Assembly (NCBI GenBank): GCA_019750655.1
Contig: JAIEOG010000008.1
Span: 1 to 19,266, forward strand
DNA: 19,266 nucleotides
DNA from: a bacterium
Lineage (GTDB): Bacteria > Bdellovibrionota > FAC87 > UBA2466
Direction: 5' to 3'
Positions 7,182 through 15,051 of this stretch are shown here, in pieces. The position numbers and the translations under genes are program-made. The notes below the pieces were generated by a model. It did no database searches. It was not told the DNA's origin and saw only the letters and a program-made list of their open reading frames with translations. Each line of letters starts with the position of its first letter. Positions within the stretch are counted from its first letter, which is position 1.

Positions 7182-8081
7182 GTGCAAGCTTTTATCCAGA
7201 ATTTGATCAACGGCCTAGCGCTCGGGGGCGTGTATGCGCTCGTGGCGTTGGGTTACACGATGGTCTATGGGATTCTGCAGTTCATCAACTTCGCGCATAG
7301 TGAAATTTTCATGTTGGGAGCGTTCGCGGGGTTGTTTGTCGCCGTCGCGTTGCAAGACGTTGGTTCCACTCCCGTCGTAGTGACGGCTGTCGTCTTTGCG
7401 AGCATGGCGGCCTGCATGGCCGTGGGGGCGCTCGTAGAACGCCTCGCCTATCGGCCGTTGCGCTCAGCGCCTCGTTTGAATGTCTTGATCACGGCTGTCG
7501 GCGTTTCGTTGTTACTCCAGAACGCTGCGCAGATCCTCTGGGGCGCTACGCCGCGGGTTTTTCCGACGATACTCGAGACCCAGCCTCTTTGGCAGGGCAC
7601 GGAGCTCGTGCTGACCAATGTGCAGCTGATCGTCATCGTAGTATCGGCCGTTTTGGTGTTCGGTCTTTCCATCTTGGTGAACCGCACGAAACTCGGTATG
7701 GCGATGCGCGCGGTGAGTTTTGATTTCGACGTCTCGAGCCTCATGGGCATTCCGACGGATCGGATCATTGTTTTCACTTTCATGATCGGCTGTTCGCTCG
7801 CAGGGTGTGCGTCGATTCTGTATGGAATTTCCTACCCCAAGATCGAGCCCATGATGGGTGTGGTCATTGGGATGAAGGCTTTCGTCGCCGCCGTCTTCGG
7901 CGGGATTGGTAGTCTCACGGGCGCTGCCGTCGGCGGCTTGGTGCTCGGGCTCTCTGAGTCTTTCACGATTTACTACGTTTCCTCGACCTTCCGAGACGCC
8001 ATCGCTTTTGCGATTCTGATCTTGGTGCTTCTGCTACGCCCGAGCGGTTTGTTCGGCGTCGTCCGCAAGGAGAAGGTATGA
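7182..8081 (+). CDS. livH: Branched-chain amino acid ABC transporter permease LivH
   Basis: A 299-residue integral membrane protein with about eight hydrophobic segments (roughly 8-31, 42-58, 63-85, 98-118, 147-166, 194-215, 226-256, 270-287). Family marks are GLALGGVYALVALGYTMVYG at 11-30, QFINFAHSEIFMLGAF at 33-48, an ATPase-coupling loop at about 169-194 (TKLGMAMRAVSFD...SLMGIPTDR) and the ending LLLRPSGLFG. It forms the inner-membrane channel with LivM. The start is a GTG only three bases after the livK stop, with no hairpin between receptor and permease genes. It overlaps livM by four bases (ATGA). Ligand specificity rests with LivK. Confidence 0.96.
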   Translation: MQAFIQNLINGLALGGVYALVALGYTMVYGILQFINFAHSEIFMLGAFAGLFVAVALQDVGSTPVVVTAVVFASMAACMAVGALVERLAYRPLRSAPRLNVLITAVGVSLLLQNAAQILWGATPRVFPTILETQPLWQGTELVLTNVQLIVIVVSAVLVFGLSILVNRTKLGMAMRAVSFDFDVSSLMGIPTDRIIVFTFMIGCSLAGCASILYGISYPKIEPMMGVVIGMKAFVAAVFGGIGSLTGAAVGGLVLGLSESFTIYYVSSTFRDAIAFAILILVLLLRPSGLFGVVRKEKV

Positions 8082-9043
8082 GCGCGCCTTCCCAAAACGC
8101 TGGCTTTCTCAAGCAAGCTACGATCACCGCCGTTTTTATTGCCGTGCTCTGGGGCGTCGATCAGTTACTCCAGATCGGACTCAATCCTTATTACGTCCGC
8201 GTCGTCGTGAACTGCGGCATTGCTGCAATCCTCGCACTGAGCTTGAACCTCATTAACGGATGCGCGGGCCAGTTTTCACTCGGGCATGCGGGATTCATGG
8301 CGGTCGGCGCGTATGTGAGCGCGACGCTCACGACAGTTTACCCCGCGGGGGAGTTTTTCCAATCGCCTCTCGGAGTAGGCGTCGCAATCACTATCGGCGG
8401 CATAGTCGCAGCCTTGGCTGGCTATCTCGTTGGTTTGCCCTCGTTGCGGCTCAAGGGCGACTACCTCGCCATCGTCACCTTGGGTTTTAGTGAAATGATC
8501 CGGGTTTGCTTCTTGAACATTCCGGCCGTCGGTGGTGCGCGTGGGATGAACGGCATTCCCGTGCACTCGAGTTTCTTCTGGGTTTATCTCTGGGCTGCAT
8601 TGGCCTGGGTTTTCTTTTGGCGTTTGCTGCGTTCAGGCCGGGGGCGAGCGATCTTGGCTCTGCGTGACGACGAAACGGCCGCAGAAGCCATGGGCGTCGA
8701 AGTATCGCATTTCAAAGTCGTGAGCTTTTCGTTGAGTTCTGCGTTTGCAGGTATTGCGGGAGGTTTGTTCGCGCACTACCAGGGCTTCATCGATCCCCAA
8801 TCGTTTGATTTCAGCCGTTCTGTGCTGGTCGTCATCATGGTGGTTCTGGGTGGCATGGGCAGCTTGAGTGGCGCTGTGCTGGGTGCGGTGGTCGTGACGG
8901 TCTTGCCGGAATCTCTGCGTGTGTTCGAAAGCTACCGCTTGATTATCTTCCCACTCGTTTTAATCTTGATGATGCTTCTGCGCCCAAAAGGAATTTTGGG
9001 GCATCGGGAAATCTGGGAATTCTTTCCAAGGAGAGCGAAATGA
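8078..9043 (+). CDS. livM: Branched-chain amino acid ABC transporter permease LivM
   Basis: A 321-residue partner permease with multiple membrane segments. Diagnostic stretches are NLINGCAGQFSLGHAGFMAVGAY (start near residue 57, given here as family motif GQFSLGHAGF), LPSLRLKGDYLAIVTLGF, and the ATPase-coupling loop SGRGRAILALRDDE with AAEAMGVEVSHFK. The C-terminus ends LLRPKGILG plus a short basic tail. AAGGAG precedes the ATG at good distance even though the start overlaps the livH stop. It overlaps livG by four bases. Length is shorter than the E. coli LivM (over 400 residues), which carries an N-terminal extension, and is normal for most other bacteria. Confidence 0.95.
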   Translation: MSAPSQNAGFLKQATITAVFIAVLWGVDQLLQIGLNPYYVRVVVNCGIAAILALSLNLINGCAGQFSLGHAGFMAVGAYVSATLTTVYPAGEFFQSPLGVGVAITIGGIVAALAGYLVGLPSLRLKGDYLAIVTLGFSEMIRVCFLNIPAVGGARGMNGIPVHSSFFWVYLWAALAWVFFWRLLRSGRGRAILALRDDETAAEAMGVEVSHFKVVSFSLSSAFAGIAGGLFAHYQGFIDPQSFDFSRSVLVVIMVVLGGMGSLSGAVLGAVVVTVLPESLRVFESYRLIIFPLVLILMMLLRPKGILGHREIWEFFPRRAK

Positions 9044-9807
9044 CGCCTCCCGTTTTGGAAGTCCAAGATCTTTCGATTTCATTCGGTGGCTTGAAGGCCG
9101 TTGCCGGGTTTGGGCTGACTCTGCGCCCGGGTGCTTTGGAAGGCCTGATTGGTCCCAATGGTGCCGGAAAAACAACCGTCTTTAACCTGCTTTCGGGTGT
9201 TTATACCGCCGATAGTGGCCGCTTCGTTCTCGACGGAGCCGACTTGCGCGGCTTTTCTGCGTACCGGATCTCGCATGCCGGCATTGCGCGCACTTTCCAA
9301 AACATCCGCGTCTTTTCGCATCTAACCGTCTTGGAGAATGTACTCGTCGGGTTCCACCAGAGCATCCGCTATGGCTACTGGGATGCGTTTTTGCTCACCG
9401 GCCGTTTCCGCAATGACGAAGCCGCGATGGAGCAACAGGCGCTGGCACTTCTAGAGCGAGTAGGTTTGGCGTCCCGTGCGGGCGATAATGCGCGAGACTT
9501 GCCCTACGGCGATCAACGCCGCTTGGAAATCGCACGAGCGCTTGCCACACACCCGAAAGTTTTACTCTTGGACGAACCAGCCGCAGGGCTCAATACCGTC
9601 GAAAAAGAGCAGCTAATGGGGCTCATTGCGAAAATCCGCGATGAATTTAAAGTCGCTATCCTCGTCATCGAGCACGATATGAAGCTCGTGATGGGAATCT
9701 GCGAGCGTATTACAGTGCTGGATCACGGGGAAGTCATCGCCACCGGTACGCCCAAAGAAATCCAGAGTAATCCCAAAGTCATCGAAGCCTACTTGGGGGT
9801 CTCCTGA
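9040..9807 (+). CDS. livG: Branched-chain amino acid ABC transporter ATP-binding protein LivG
   Basis: A 255-residue ATPase of the transporter. Walker A is GPNGAGKTT (38-46), the Q-loop glutamine is in ARTFQNIR (Q87), the signature is the LivG-type LPYGDQRRLEIARAL (154-168) rather than LSGGQ, Walker B is LLLDEPAAGLN (175-185) and the H-loop histidine is in VIEHDM (H212). All residues needed for ATP hydrolysis are present. The start ATG overlaps the livM stop and follows AAGGAG. It ends by sharing one base with the livF start. Confidence 0.97.
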   Translation: MTPPVLEVQDLSISFGGLKAVAGFGLTLRPGALEGLIGPNGAGKTTVFNLLSGVYTADSGRFVLDGADLRGFSAYRISHAGIARTFQNIRVFSHLTVLENVLVGFHQSIRYGYWDAFLLTGRFRNDEAAMEQQALALLERVGLASRAGDNARDLPYGDQRRLEIARALATHPKVLLLDEPAAGLNTVEKEQLMGLIAKIRDEFKVAILVIEHDMKLVMGICERITVLDHGEVIATGTPKEIQSNPKVIEAYLGVS

Positions 9808-10502
9808 TGTTGCGCTTAGAGGGCATTGAAGCAGGTTACGGGCGCTGCGCGGTTTTACGGGGCTTGAATCTCGAAGTCGGCAAAGGCGAAACGGTGGCGC
9901 TCGTCGGTGCGAACGGCGCTGGCAAAACGACAGTGCTCCGCACCATCTCGGCGCTGATTCGCCCACGCGCGGGCCGTGTGCTTTTCGATGGGAAGGATAT
10001 TTCCCATTTGAAGCCCCACGAAATTGTCTGCCGCGGGCTTTCCCATGTGCCGGAACGCCGCGGGATTTTTGCGAATCTCACCGTGTACGAAAATCTAGTC
10101 GTGGGCGGCTACACGCAAAGGCTCACCTCCAAGGATTTCGAAGAGGTCTACACACTTTTCCCTGTGTTGCGCGAACGCGCTAAGCAATCGGCTGGGACGC
10201 TTTCGGGTGGGGAACAGCAAATGCTCGCTATTAGCCGCGCATTGCTTTCACGGCCTAAGCTTCTTTTGCTCGATGAACCTTCCTTAGGTTTGGCTCCGCT
10301 AGTAACGAAAAAGATTTTCGAAACCATCCAGCGCATCAGTTCTCAAGGCACGACGGTGCTGCTCGTTGAACAAAACGCGCACGCAGCTCTGAAGATTAGC
10401 CAGCGGGCTTATGTCCTCGAAGTCGGGGAAGTCCGATTTGCAGGGAGTTCGAAAGAACTTCAGGCGAACGACGAAATCCGACGCGCCTATCTCGGCGAAT
10501 AA
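9807..10502 (+). CDS. livF: Branched-chain amino acid ABC transporter ATP-binding protein LivF
   Basis: A 231-residue second ATPase, heterodimer partner of LivG. Walker A is GANGAGKTT (34-42), the family stretch VPERRGIFANLTVYENL follows at about 81-97, the signature is LSGGEQQMLAISRAL (132-146), Walker B is LLLDEPSLGL (153-162), and the switch region reads LLVEQNA where many ABC proteins have His, as is normal for LivF. It shares one base (TGATG) with livG. The stop TAA (10500-10502) directly abuts the stop of the convergent zinc-ribbon gene, so no terminator fits between them. Confidence 0.97.
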   Translation: MLRLEGIEAGYGRCAVLRGLNLEVGKGETVALVGANGAGKTTVLRTISALIRPRAGRVLFDGKDISHLKPHEIVCRGLSHVPERRGIFANLTVYENLVVGGYTQRLTSKDFEEVYTLFPVLRERAKQSAGTLSGGEQQMLAISRALLSRPKLLLLDEPSLGLAPLVTKKIFETIQRISSQGTTVLLVEQNAHAALKISQRAYVLEVGEVRFAGSSKELQANDEIRRAYLGE

Positions 10503-10940
10503 TTACTTCAATCCATGCGCGAGGAGTTTTTCCCCATCGCGGAAGAAAATCGCAACCTTTGTTGGCGAACGCACTTCTTCAACCACGCCTAAGCCGAAAG
10601 TCGGGTGCTGGAGCACATCGCCTTTTTTAAAGCTCTGGTTGGCTTTGTAGGCGACGATGTCATCTTTCGCTTTCGTGGCCATTTTCTGTTCCCAGAGTTC
10701 AGAAGCCCGGATGACAGTCTTGGGGGCGGTCTTTCTCTGGCGGGGGCCAGAAGGCACGCTGACGCCGCCCAAAATCTTATAGCGGTGTGTCCCGCGGCAG
10801 GTTTTGCACTGAACCTTTGACGGCTTACCGTCCACCATGGAAACAATCACATGGGCTAGTTCGATGCGACACTTAGTGCAGTAAGCCAAAATATCGCCGC
10901 CCACCCTGGGTGGGTCGTAGAGTTTTGCAGTCGTAATCAT
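10503..10940 (-). CDS. Zinc-ribbon protein with UvrD/PcrA-like Tudor C-terminus
   Basis: A 145-residue cytoplasmic protein of unknown function. Two CxxC pairs (Cys21/24 and Cys45/48, 20 residues between them) form a likely zinc ribbon, with GTHRYK right after. A Lys/Arg-rich linker of about 50 residues follows. The last 48 residues (98-145) read like a small beta-barrel: F-KKGDVLQHPTFGLGVVEEV, then VAIFFRDGEKLLAHGLK. That pattern (GD-V-HP-FG-G-V-x-F-GEK-L) resembles the C-terminal Tudor-like domain of UvrD/PcrA helicases, and more loosely CarD-type RNA polymerase-binding modules. A role with nucleic acid or RNA polymerase is therefore plausible but inferred. The ATG at 10940 (MITTAKLYDP) is preferred; a TTG at 11003 would add 21 residues and overlap the divergent gene. 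No strong Shine-Dalgarno is visible. It stands alone on its strand, convergent with livF and divergent from the thioredoxin gene 30 bases away. Confidence 0.8.
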   Translation of the reverse strand: MITTAKLYDPPRVGGDILAYCTKCRIELAHVIVSMVDGKPSKVQCKTCRGTHRYKILGGVSVPSGPRQRKTAPKTVIRASELWEQKMATKAKDDIVAYKANQSFKKGDVLQHPTFGLGVVEEVRSPTKVAIFFRDGEKLLAHGLK

Positions 10941-10970
10941 TGGAACCAAACTAGCAAGACGCGGTGCTGG

Positions 10971-11504
10971 ATGGCAAACGAGATCCCGAAACGATCTTCG
11001 CAACGAGACGTCATTTTAGGCCTTCTGGCCTTGGGTTTAGTGTTGTCGGGCATTGGATTGCTCGTGCCTTACCGTTCACCGGAGAATGGCCCACTCGTTG
11101 GCCAGCCCGTTCCCCCCCTCGCGTTCCGCGCTCCCGGACAAGCCCCTCGGTCCGTTTCCGAGCTCAGGGGCAAGACGGTCTTGATCGTTTTCTGGGCGTA
11201 TTGGTGCGAACCCTGTCTCGCCGAAATGGAGTCCCTCCAAGCCTTGGAACAGCAGATGGAAGGTCAGCCCTTTGTTCTCTGGATGGTGCACGTAGGGCAA
11301 GGGGAGTCGATTGCGCGCGGCATCCCGTTTCTGCCGAAGAATCTCCTGTTTGGAAATACGCCCGAAGAGCTCGAAGCGTTTCGTTTCAATGGGCTTCCGC
11401 ACACCGTTTTGGTGGATCAAGAGGGCATCATCCGGGCGGAATATGAAGGCCCTCGCAACTGGGCTTCACCCGAAGCGGTGGCGACGATAAAGCGGTACCT
11501 CTGA
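10971..11504 (+). CDS. Membrane-anchored TlpA/ResA-like thioredoxin
   Basis: A 177-residue thiol-disulfide protein. An uncleaved membrane anchor lies at about 14-33 (VILGLLALGLVLSGIGLLV) after a basic N-terminus, placing the rest outside the inner membrane. The thioredoxin fold starts near 44 (VGQPVPPLAFRAPG, SELRGKTVLIVFWAYWC). The active site is WCEPC with Cys79 and Cys82, and the cis-proline is Pro143 in GLPHTVLVD. TlpA/ResA proteins reduce disulfides in exported proteins such as apocytochromes c; the actual partner is not visible and no cytochrome maturation genes are nearby. It lies 26 bases before nadC in the same direction, so it may head the nad operon. The ATG at 10971 is needed to include the membrane anchor; its Shine-Dalgarno is weak. 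Confidence 0.9.
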   Translation: MANEIPKRSSQRDVILGLLALGLVLSGIGLLVPYRSPENGPLVGQPVPPLAFRAPGQAPRSVSELRGKTVLIVFWAYWCEPCLAEMESLQALEQQMEGQPFVLWMVHVGQGESIARGIPFLPKNLLFGNTPEELEAFRFNGLPHTVLVDQEGIIRAEYEGPRNWASPEAVATIKRYL

Positions 11505-11530
11505 TAGCGGACCTGTGATAACCCAAGGCC

Positions 11531-12367
11531 ATGTTGGACCGGGCCTCCCTGAAAATATTACTCGATAGCGAACTGGCCACGGATCGTGTGTCGGATGATG
11601 TTACGTCGAGGCTGCTTGGAGAAGCGGCTCACACCCCCGCTGTAGGTTTGGTTTTCGCTAAGCAAGCTGGGGTGTTTAGTGGTCTCGCTGTGCTAGAGGC
11701 GTTCGAAATGCCCGGCTTGAGCGTAGAGCCCCTGGTTGGCGAGGGCGCGACGTTGGAAGTCGGCGCTCCCGTGGCGCGGCTCCATGGACCGGTGGTTGCT
11801 TGTTTGACGGCGGAGCGCACGCTTCTTAATCTGCTTTCGCACCTTTCGGGAGTGGCCACTCAAACGCGGCGTTTTGTCGAAGCCGTCCGCCCACACCACA
11901 CGAAGATTTTAGCGACGCGAAAAACTCTGCCGGGTTTGCGGGATCTGCAGCTGCAGGCCGTTCGCGCGGGCGGTGGGCATGTGCACCGCCGTTCGCTCTC
12001 CGACGGTATCTTGGTCAAAGACAACCACCTGATGTTCATTGAGGAAGCGGCCGTTGTGAAGCGCGCCAAAGAAATGCGCTCGCCTTTGCACCGCGTGGAA
12101 GTCGAAGTCCAAAGCCTGGAGCAGCTCGATCGACTGCTGATCAACCCACCCGACATCATTATGCTCGATAACCTCCCGCCGGAAACGATGCGCGAGGCGT
12201 TGCGCCGCATTGGTGGCCGAAGCGAAGTCGAAATTTCAGGCGGCGTTACTCTCGAACAAGTCCCTACGCTAGCTGCACTCGGCGTGCATTACATCAGCGT
12301 TGGGCGTCTTACGCATTCGGCAACGGCGCTCGACCTTTCGATGGATATTCGAGCGGAGGCCCCATGA
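11531..12367 (+). CDS. nadC: Quinolinate phosphoribosyltransferase (nicotinate-nucleotide pyrophosphorylase, decarboxylating)
   Basis: Converts quinolinate and PRPP to nicotinate mononucleotide, CO2 and pyrophosphate. The 278 residues match family length. Visible motifs are AERTLLNLLSHLSGVAT (94-110), ILATRKTLPGLR (126-137), AVRAGGGHVHRR (143-154), LVKDNHL (161-167), EVEVQSLEQL, IIMLDN, and the phosphate-binding end EISGGVTLEQV...GVHYISVGRLTHS. Residue 128 is Ala where many NadC proteins have Asp (DTRKT); the Arg and Lys that follow are kept. AAGG sits only two bases before the ATG at 11531, so the start is not sharply fixed. It overlaps nadB by four bases (ATGA). Confidence 0.96.
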   Translation: MLDRASLKILLDSELATDRVSDDVTSRLLGEAAHTPAVGLVFAKQAGVFSGLAVLEAFEMPGLSVEPLVGEGATLEVGAPVARLHGPVVACLTAERTLLNLLSHLSGVATQTRRFVEAVRPHHTKILATRKTLPGLRDLQLQAVRAGGGHVHRRSLSDGILVKDNHLMFIEEAAVVKRAKEMRSPLHRVEVEVQSLEQLDRLLINPPDIIMLDNLPPETMREALRRIGGRSEVEISGGVTLEQVPTLAALGVHYISVGRLTHSATALDLSMDIRAEAP

Positions 12368-13944
12368 GCCACCGTGCCTTCGAAACCGACTGCCTAGTAA
12401 TAGGCAGCGGGATTGCTGGACTTTCTACAGCCTTGAAACTTGCGGAATCGGGCCACTCGGTTGCCGTACTCTCCGCGGCGCCGACGATGGTGGAATCCAA
12501 TACCGTCTACGCTCAAGGTGGCATTATTCTCGAAGCGGCTCAGCGCAATGCCGATTCCTTGGTCGAAGACATTCTAGAAGCCGGGGGCCGGATCAATTAC
12601 CTGCCGGCAGTTCAGCAATTAGCGACTCTAGGCCCCCAGCTCGTACGCGATGTTTTGATCGATAAGGCCCGTGTTGCGTTTGATGCAAGCGACGACGAAG
12701 GGCTGCACCTCACTCGCGAAGGCGGCCATAGCGAACCACGCATTATCCACCGTGCCGACGAGACGGGCCGCTCGATCGAAGAGTCCCTTTTTGCTTATTG
12801 CAAAACCAACCCGCGCATCCGCTTCTTGCCGCAGACAACCGCGGTCAACTTGCTGATGACTTCACATCACGGGCTGGACCGAACTTTGATCCACGAGCCA
12901 GCACGTTGTTTTGGTGCGTTCGTTTTCGATCAGACGGCAGGCGAAGTCTATGCGATCCAGGCGGCGCATACGGTTCTCGCGACGGGGGGATTAGGGCAGC
13001 TCTTCTTGCACAATACGAATAGCCGTTTCGCGCGGGGAGATGGTATCGCGCTTGCGGATCGAGCCGGTTGCCGATTAGAAAGTCTCGAATACATCCAATT
13101 CCACCCGACGACTTTCTTCAAAGCCGGTTGCCCGCGCTTTCTCGTGAGCGAAGCGCTGCGGGGCGAAGGTGCGGTTTTGGTGAATGCGCTGGGTGAGCGT
13201 TTCTTGAGTAAGTACTTGCCGCAATACCCAATTCCGGAGTTGGGGCCTCGCGATAAAGTCTCGCAAGCGATTCACCAAGAGATGCTTTCCACAGGGGCCT
13301 CTTGCGTCTTCTTGGATATCAGCCATAAACCTAGTGAATGGGTGCGGGAACGCTTCCCGTTTGTTTACCGCAATTGCCGCCGTTACGGCATTGATGTGAC
13401 GGTGGAACCCATTCCCGTCGTCCCCGGCGCACATTATAGCTGCGGGGGCGTTTGGGTCGATCTCGAAGGCCGCACGACGGTGCGGAATCTCTGGGCTACG
13501 GGCGAGGTTTCCTGCACTGGTTTGCACGGCGCTAACCGCTTGGCGAGTACTTCGCTGCTGGAAGGTCTTGTTTGGGGCCACCGCGCGGCGCTCGCGATCT
13601 CCGCAGGGCTAGAAAAGGACCGTCCACGATTTCCTTCGATTGAGCCTTGGGAGCTAGGGACGGCGCATGTCGACCCTTCTTTCTTGAGCCAGGACTGGCT
13701 GACGTTGAAGCACACGATGTGGAACTATGTGGGCCTCATCAAAACAGAATCCCGTTTGAGCCGCGCCGATGGCATCCTGCGCGAGCTCGCCCGCGGGATT
13801 GAGACTTTTTACCGGCGCGCCCAGCTGAGCGATGCGTTGATTGGATTGCGCCATGCTTCGCTAGTCGCTATCCGTGTGCTAGAAGCGTCCATTGCAAACC
13901 CAAAGTCCTTGGGCTGCTACCACCGCGGGGACTTGGAGATTTAA
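12364..13944 (+). CDS. nadB: L-aspartate oxidase
   Basis: FAD enzyme oxidising L-aspartate to iminoaspartate, which NadA uses. The 526 residues are of family size. FAD binding is shown by VIGSGIAGLSTALKLAESG (12-30). Further NadB/fumarate-reductase-fold marks are AQGGI (50-54), EGGHSEPRIIHRADETG (119-135), TVLATGGLGQLF (203-214), IQFHPTT (244-250), the catalytic-type Arg266 in SEALRGEGAVLVNALGERF, and HYSCGGVWVDLEGRTTV with ATGEVSCTGLHGANRLASTS near the C-terminal half. The C-terminal helical region closes with RGDLEI. GGAGG four bases before ATG 12364 is a good ribosome site. The stop lies one base before the nadA start. Confidence 0.97.
   Translation: MSHRAFETDCLVIGSGIAGLSTALKLAESGHSVAVLSAAPTMVESNTVYAQGGIILEAAQRNADSLVEDILEAGGRINYLPAVQQLATLGPQLVRDVLIDKARVAFDASDDEGLHLTREGGHSEPRIIHRADETGRSIEESLFAYCKTNPRIRFLPQTTAVNLLMTSHHGLDRTLIHEPARCFGAFVFDQTAGEVYAIQAAHTVLATGGLGQLFLHNTNSRFARGDGIALADRAGCRLESLEYIQFHPTTFFKAGCPRFLVSEALRGEGAVLVNALGERFLSKYLPQYPIPELGPRDKVSQAIHQEMLSTGASCVFLDISHKPSEWVRERFPFVYRNCRRYGIDVTVEPIPVVPGAHYSCGGVWVDLEGRTTVRNLWATGEVSCTGLHGANRLASTSLLEGLVWGHRAALAISAGLEKDRPRFPSIEPWELGTAHVDPSFLSQDWLTLKHTMWNYVGLIKTESRLSRADGILRELARGIETFYRRAQLSDALIGLRHASLVAIRVLEASIANPKSLGCYHRGDLEI
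13933..13938 (+). promoter_or_regulatory. Ribosome binding site fixing the GTG start of nadA
   Basis: TTGGAG inside the last codons of nadB lies seven bases before the GTG at 13946. It supports 13946 over a TTG at 13892, which would put 18 extra residues within nadB. Confidence 0.65.
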
Positions 13945-13945
13945 C

Positions 13946-15016
13946 GTGTTTCACTGGAACCTGGAAAAAATCCGCGAGCTCGAAGCGCTTCCCGAGGCGG
14001 AAGCGGCAGAGCGGATCCGCGCCTTGCGCCGTAGTTATGGCAAAGAGGTTTGCCTGCTCGCGCATTTCTACCAGCGCAAAGCGATTACCGAGCTGGCAGA
14101 CTTTGTGGGCGACTCATTTGGATTGTCCCAGTCGGCAGCGCATTTTCAGGGTGGCAAATACATTGTGTTTGCGGGTGTGCGTTTCATGGCGGAAAGTGCC
14201 GCGATTCTTTGCCGTCCGGAGCAAGTCGTCTTACACCCGGATCCCGAAGCTGGCTGTCCAATGGCCGATATGGCTTCGCAGGAGGAAGTGCAGCGCGCGT
14301 GGTCGGTTATTGCTGGCGGAAAGCCACCGATTCCGGTGACGTACATGAACAGCACCGCCGATATCAAAGCCTTCTGCGGGGAGCACGGCGGCACGATTTG
14401 CACGTCGAGTAATGCCGCAAAAACGTTTGAATGGGCTTTCGCGCAATCAGATCGCATTTTTTTCCTGCCCGATGAACACCTGGGCCGTAATACCGCTTTA
14501 AAATACGGCATCGATTCGGAAGACATCGCTGTTTGGGATCCTCAAAAACCGGATGGCGGCGAACCTGAGCGTTACGCCGATGCGAAAGTGATCTTGTGGC
14601 GTGGCTACTGCCCCGTGCACCAGAAATTCACGGCGCGCGATGTGGACCATGTGCGTACGTTCTACCCAAAAGCGAAAATCGTCGTGCACCCAGAGTGCCC
14701 GACGGACGTGGTGCAGAAGGCCGACGCTGTGGGTAGCACAGATTTCATCCGCAAATACGTGGCTGCGAGCCAACCGGGTGATCAGATCTTCATCGGTACA
14801 GAAATCAATATGATCCAAACGCTGCAGGCGCAGTACCCAGATCGGATGGTTTCCAAACTCCACCGTTCGCTCTGCTTGACGATGTACCAGATCACGATGG
14901 GGCGGTTGCTCTACACGCTGGAAAATCTCGAAAGCTTCCCGCGCGTCGAAGTGCCCGAATCTGTGCGGCATTATTCCCGGGTGGCGTTGGACCGGATGCT
15001 CTCTCTCCAAGCCTAG
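13946..15016 (+). CDS. nadA: Quinolinate synthase
   Basis: Iron-sulfur enzyme condensing iminoaspartate with dihydroxyacetone phosphate to quinolinate. From the GTG at 13946 it has 356 residues. Motifs in order: LLAHFYQRKAITELADFVGDS (38 onward), FAGVRFMAES (75-84), HPDPEAGCPMADM (97-109), YMNSTADIKAFCG (133-145), TSSNA (153-157), FLPDEHLG (173-180), VHPECP (247-252) and LCLTMYQITMGRLL (309-322). Cys104, Cys251 and Cys310 sit where the three [4Fe-4S] ligands are known in NadA. The start is one base after nadB, with TTGGAG seven bases upstream. Together nadC-nadB-nadA supply the whole de novo route from aspartate to nicotinate mononucleotide. Confidence 0.96.
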   Translation: MFHWNLEKIRELEALPEAEAAERIRALRRSYGKEVCLLAHFYQRKAITELADFVGDSFGLSQSAAHFQGGKYIVFAGVRFMAESAAILCRPEQVVLHPDPEAGCPMADMASQEEVQRAWSVIAGGKPPIPVTYMNSTADIKAFCGEHGGTICTSSNAAKTFEWAFAQSDRIFFLPDEHLGRNTALKYGIDSEDIAVWDPQKPDGGEPERYADAKVILWRGYCPVHQKFTARDVDHVRTFYPKAKIVVHPECPTDVVQKADAVGSTDFIRKYVAASQPGDQIFIGTEINMIQTLQAQYPDRMVSKLHRSLCLTMYQITMGRLLYTLENLESFPRVEVPESVRHYSRVALDRMLSLQA

Positions 15017-15051
15017 ACGGCTTCCCAGGGGTTTGTTAGGCTGCGCCCACC

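Noticed and set aside
10941..11003. 21-residue N-terminal extension of the zinc-ribbon protein from a TTG
   Set aside because: Would overlap the divergent thioredoxin start; ATG 10940 gives a compact protein starting shortly before the ribbon.
13892..13945. Upstream TTG start for nadA
   Set aside because: It lies within nadB; GTG 13946 has TTGGAG at proper spacing and matches the usual NadA N-terminus.
14498..15010. Minus-strand open frame of 170 codons
   Set aside because: Antisense to nadA and shows only mirrored nadA codons with no domain signal.
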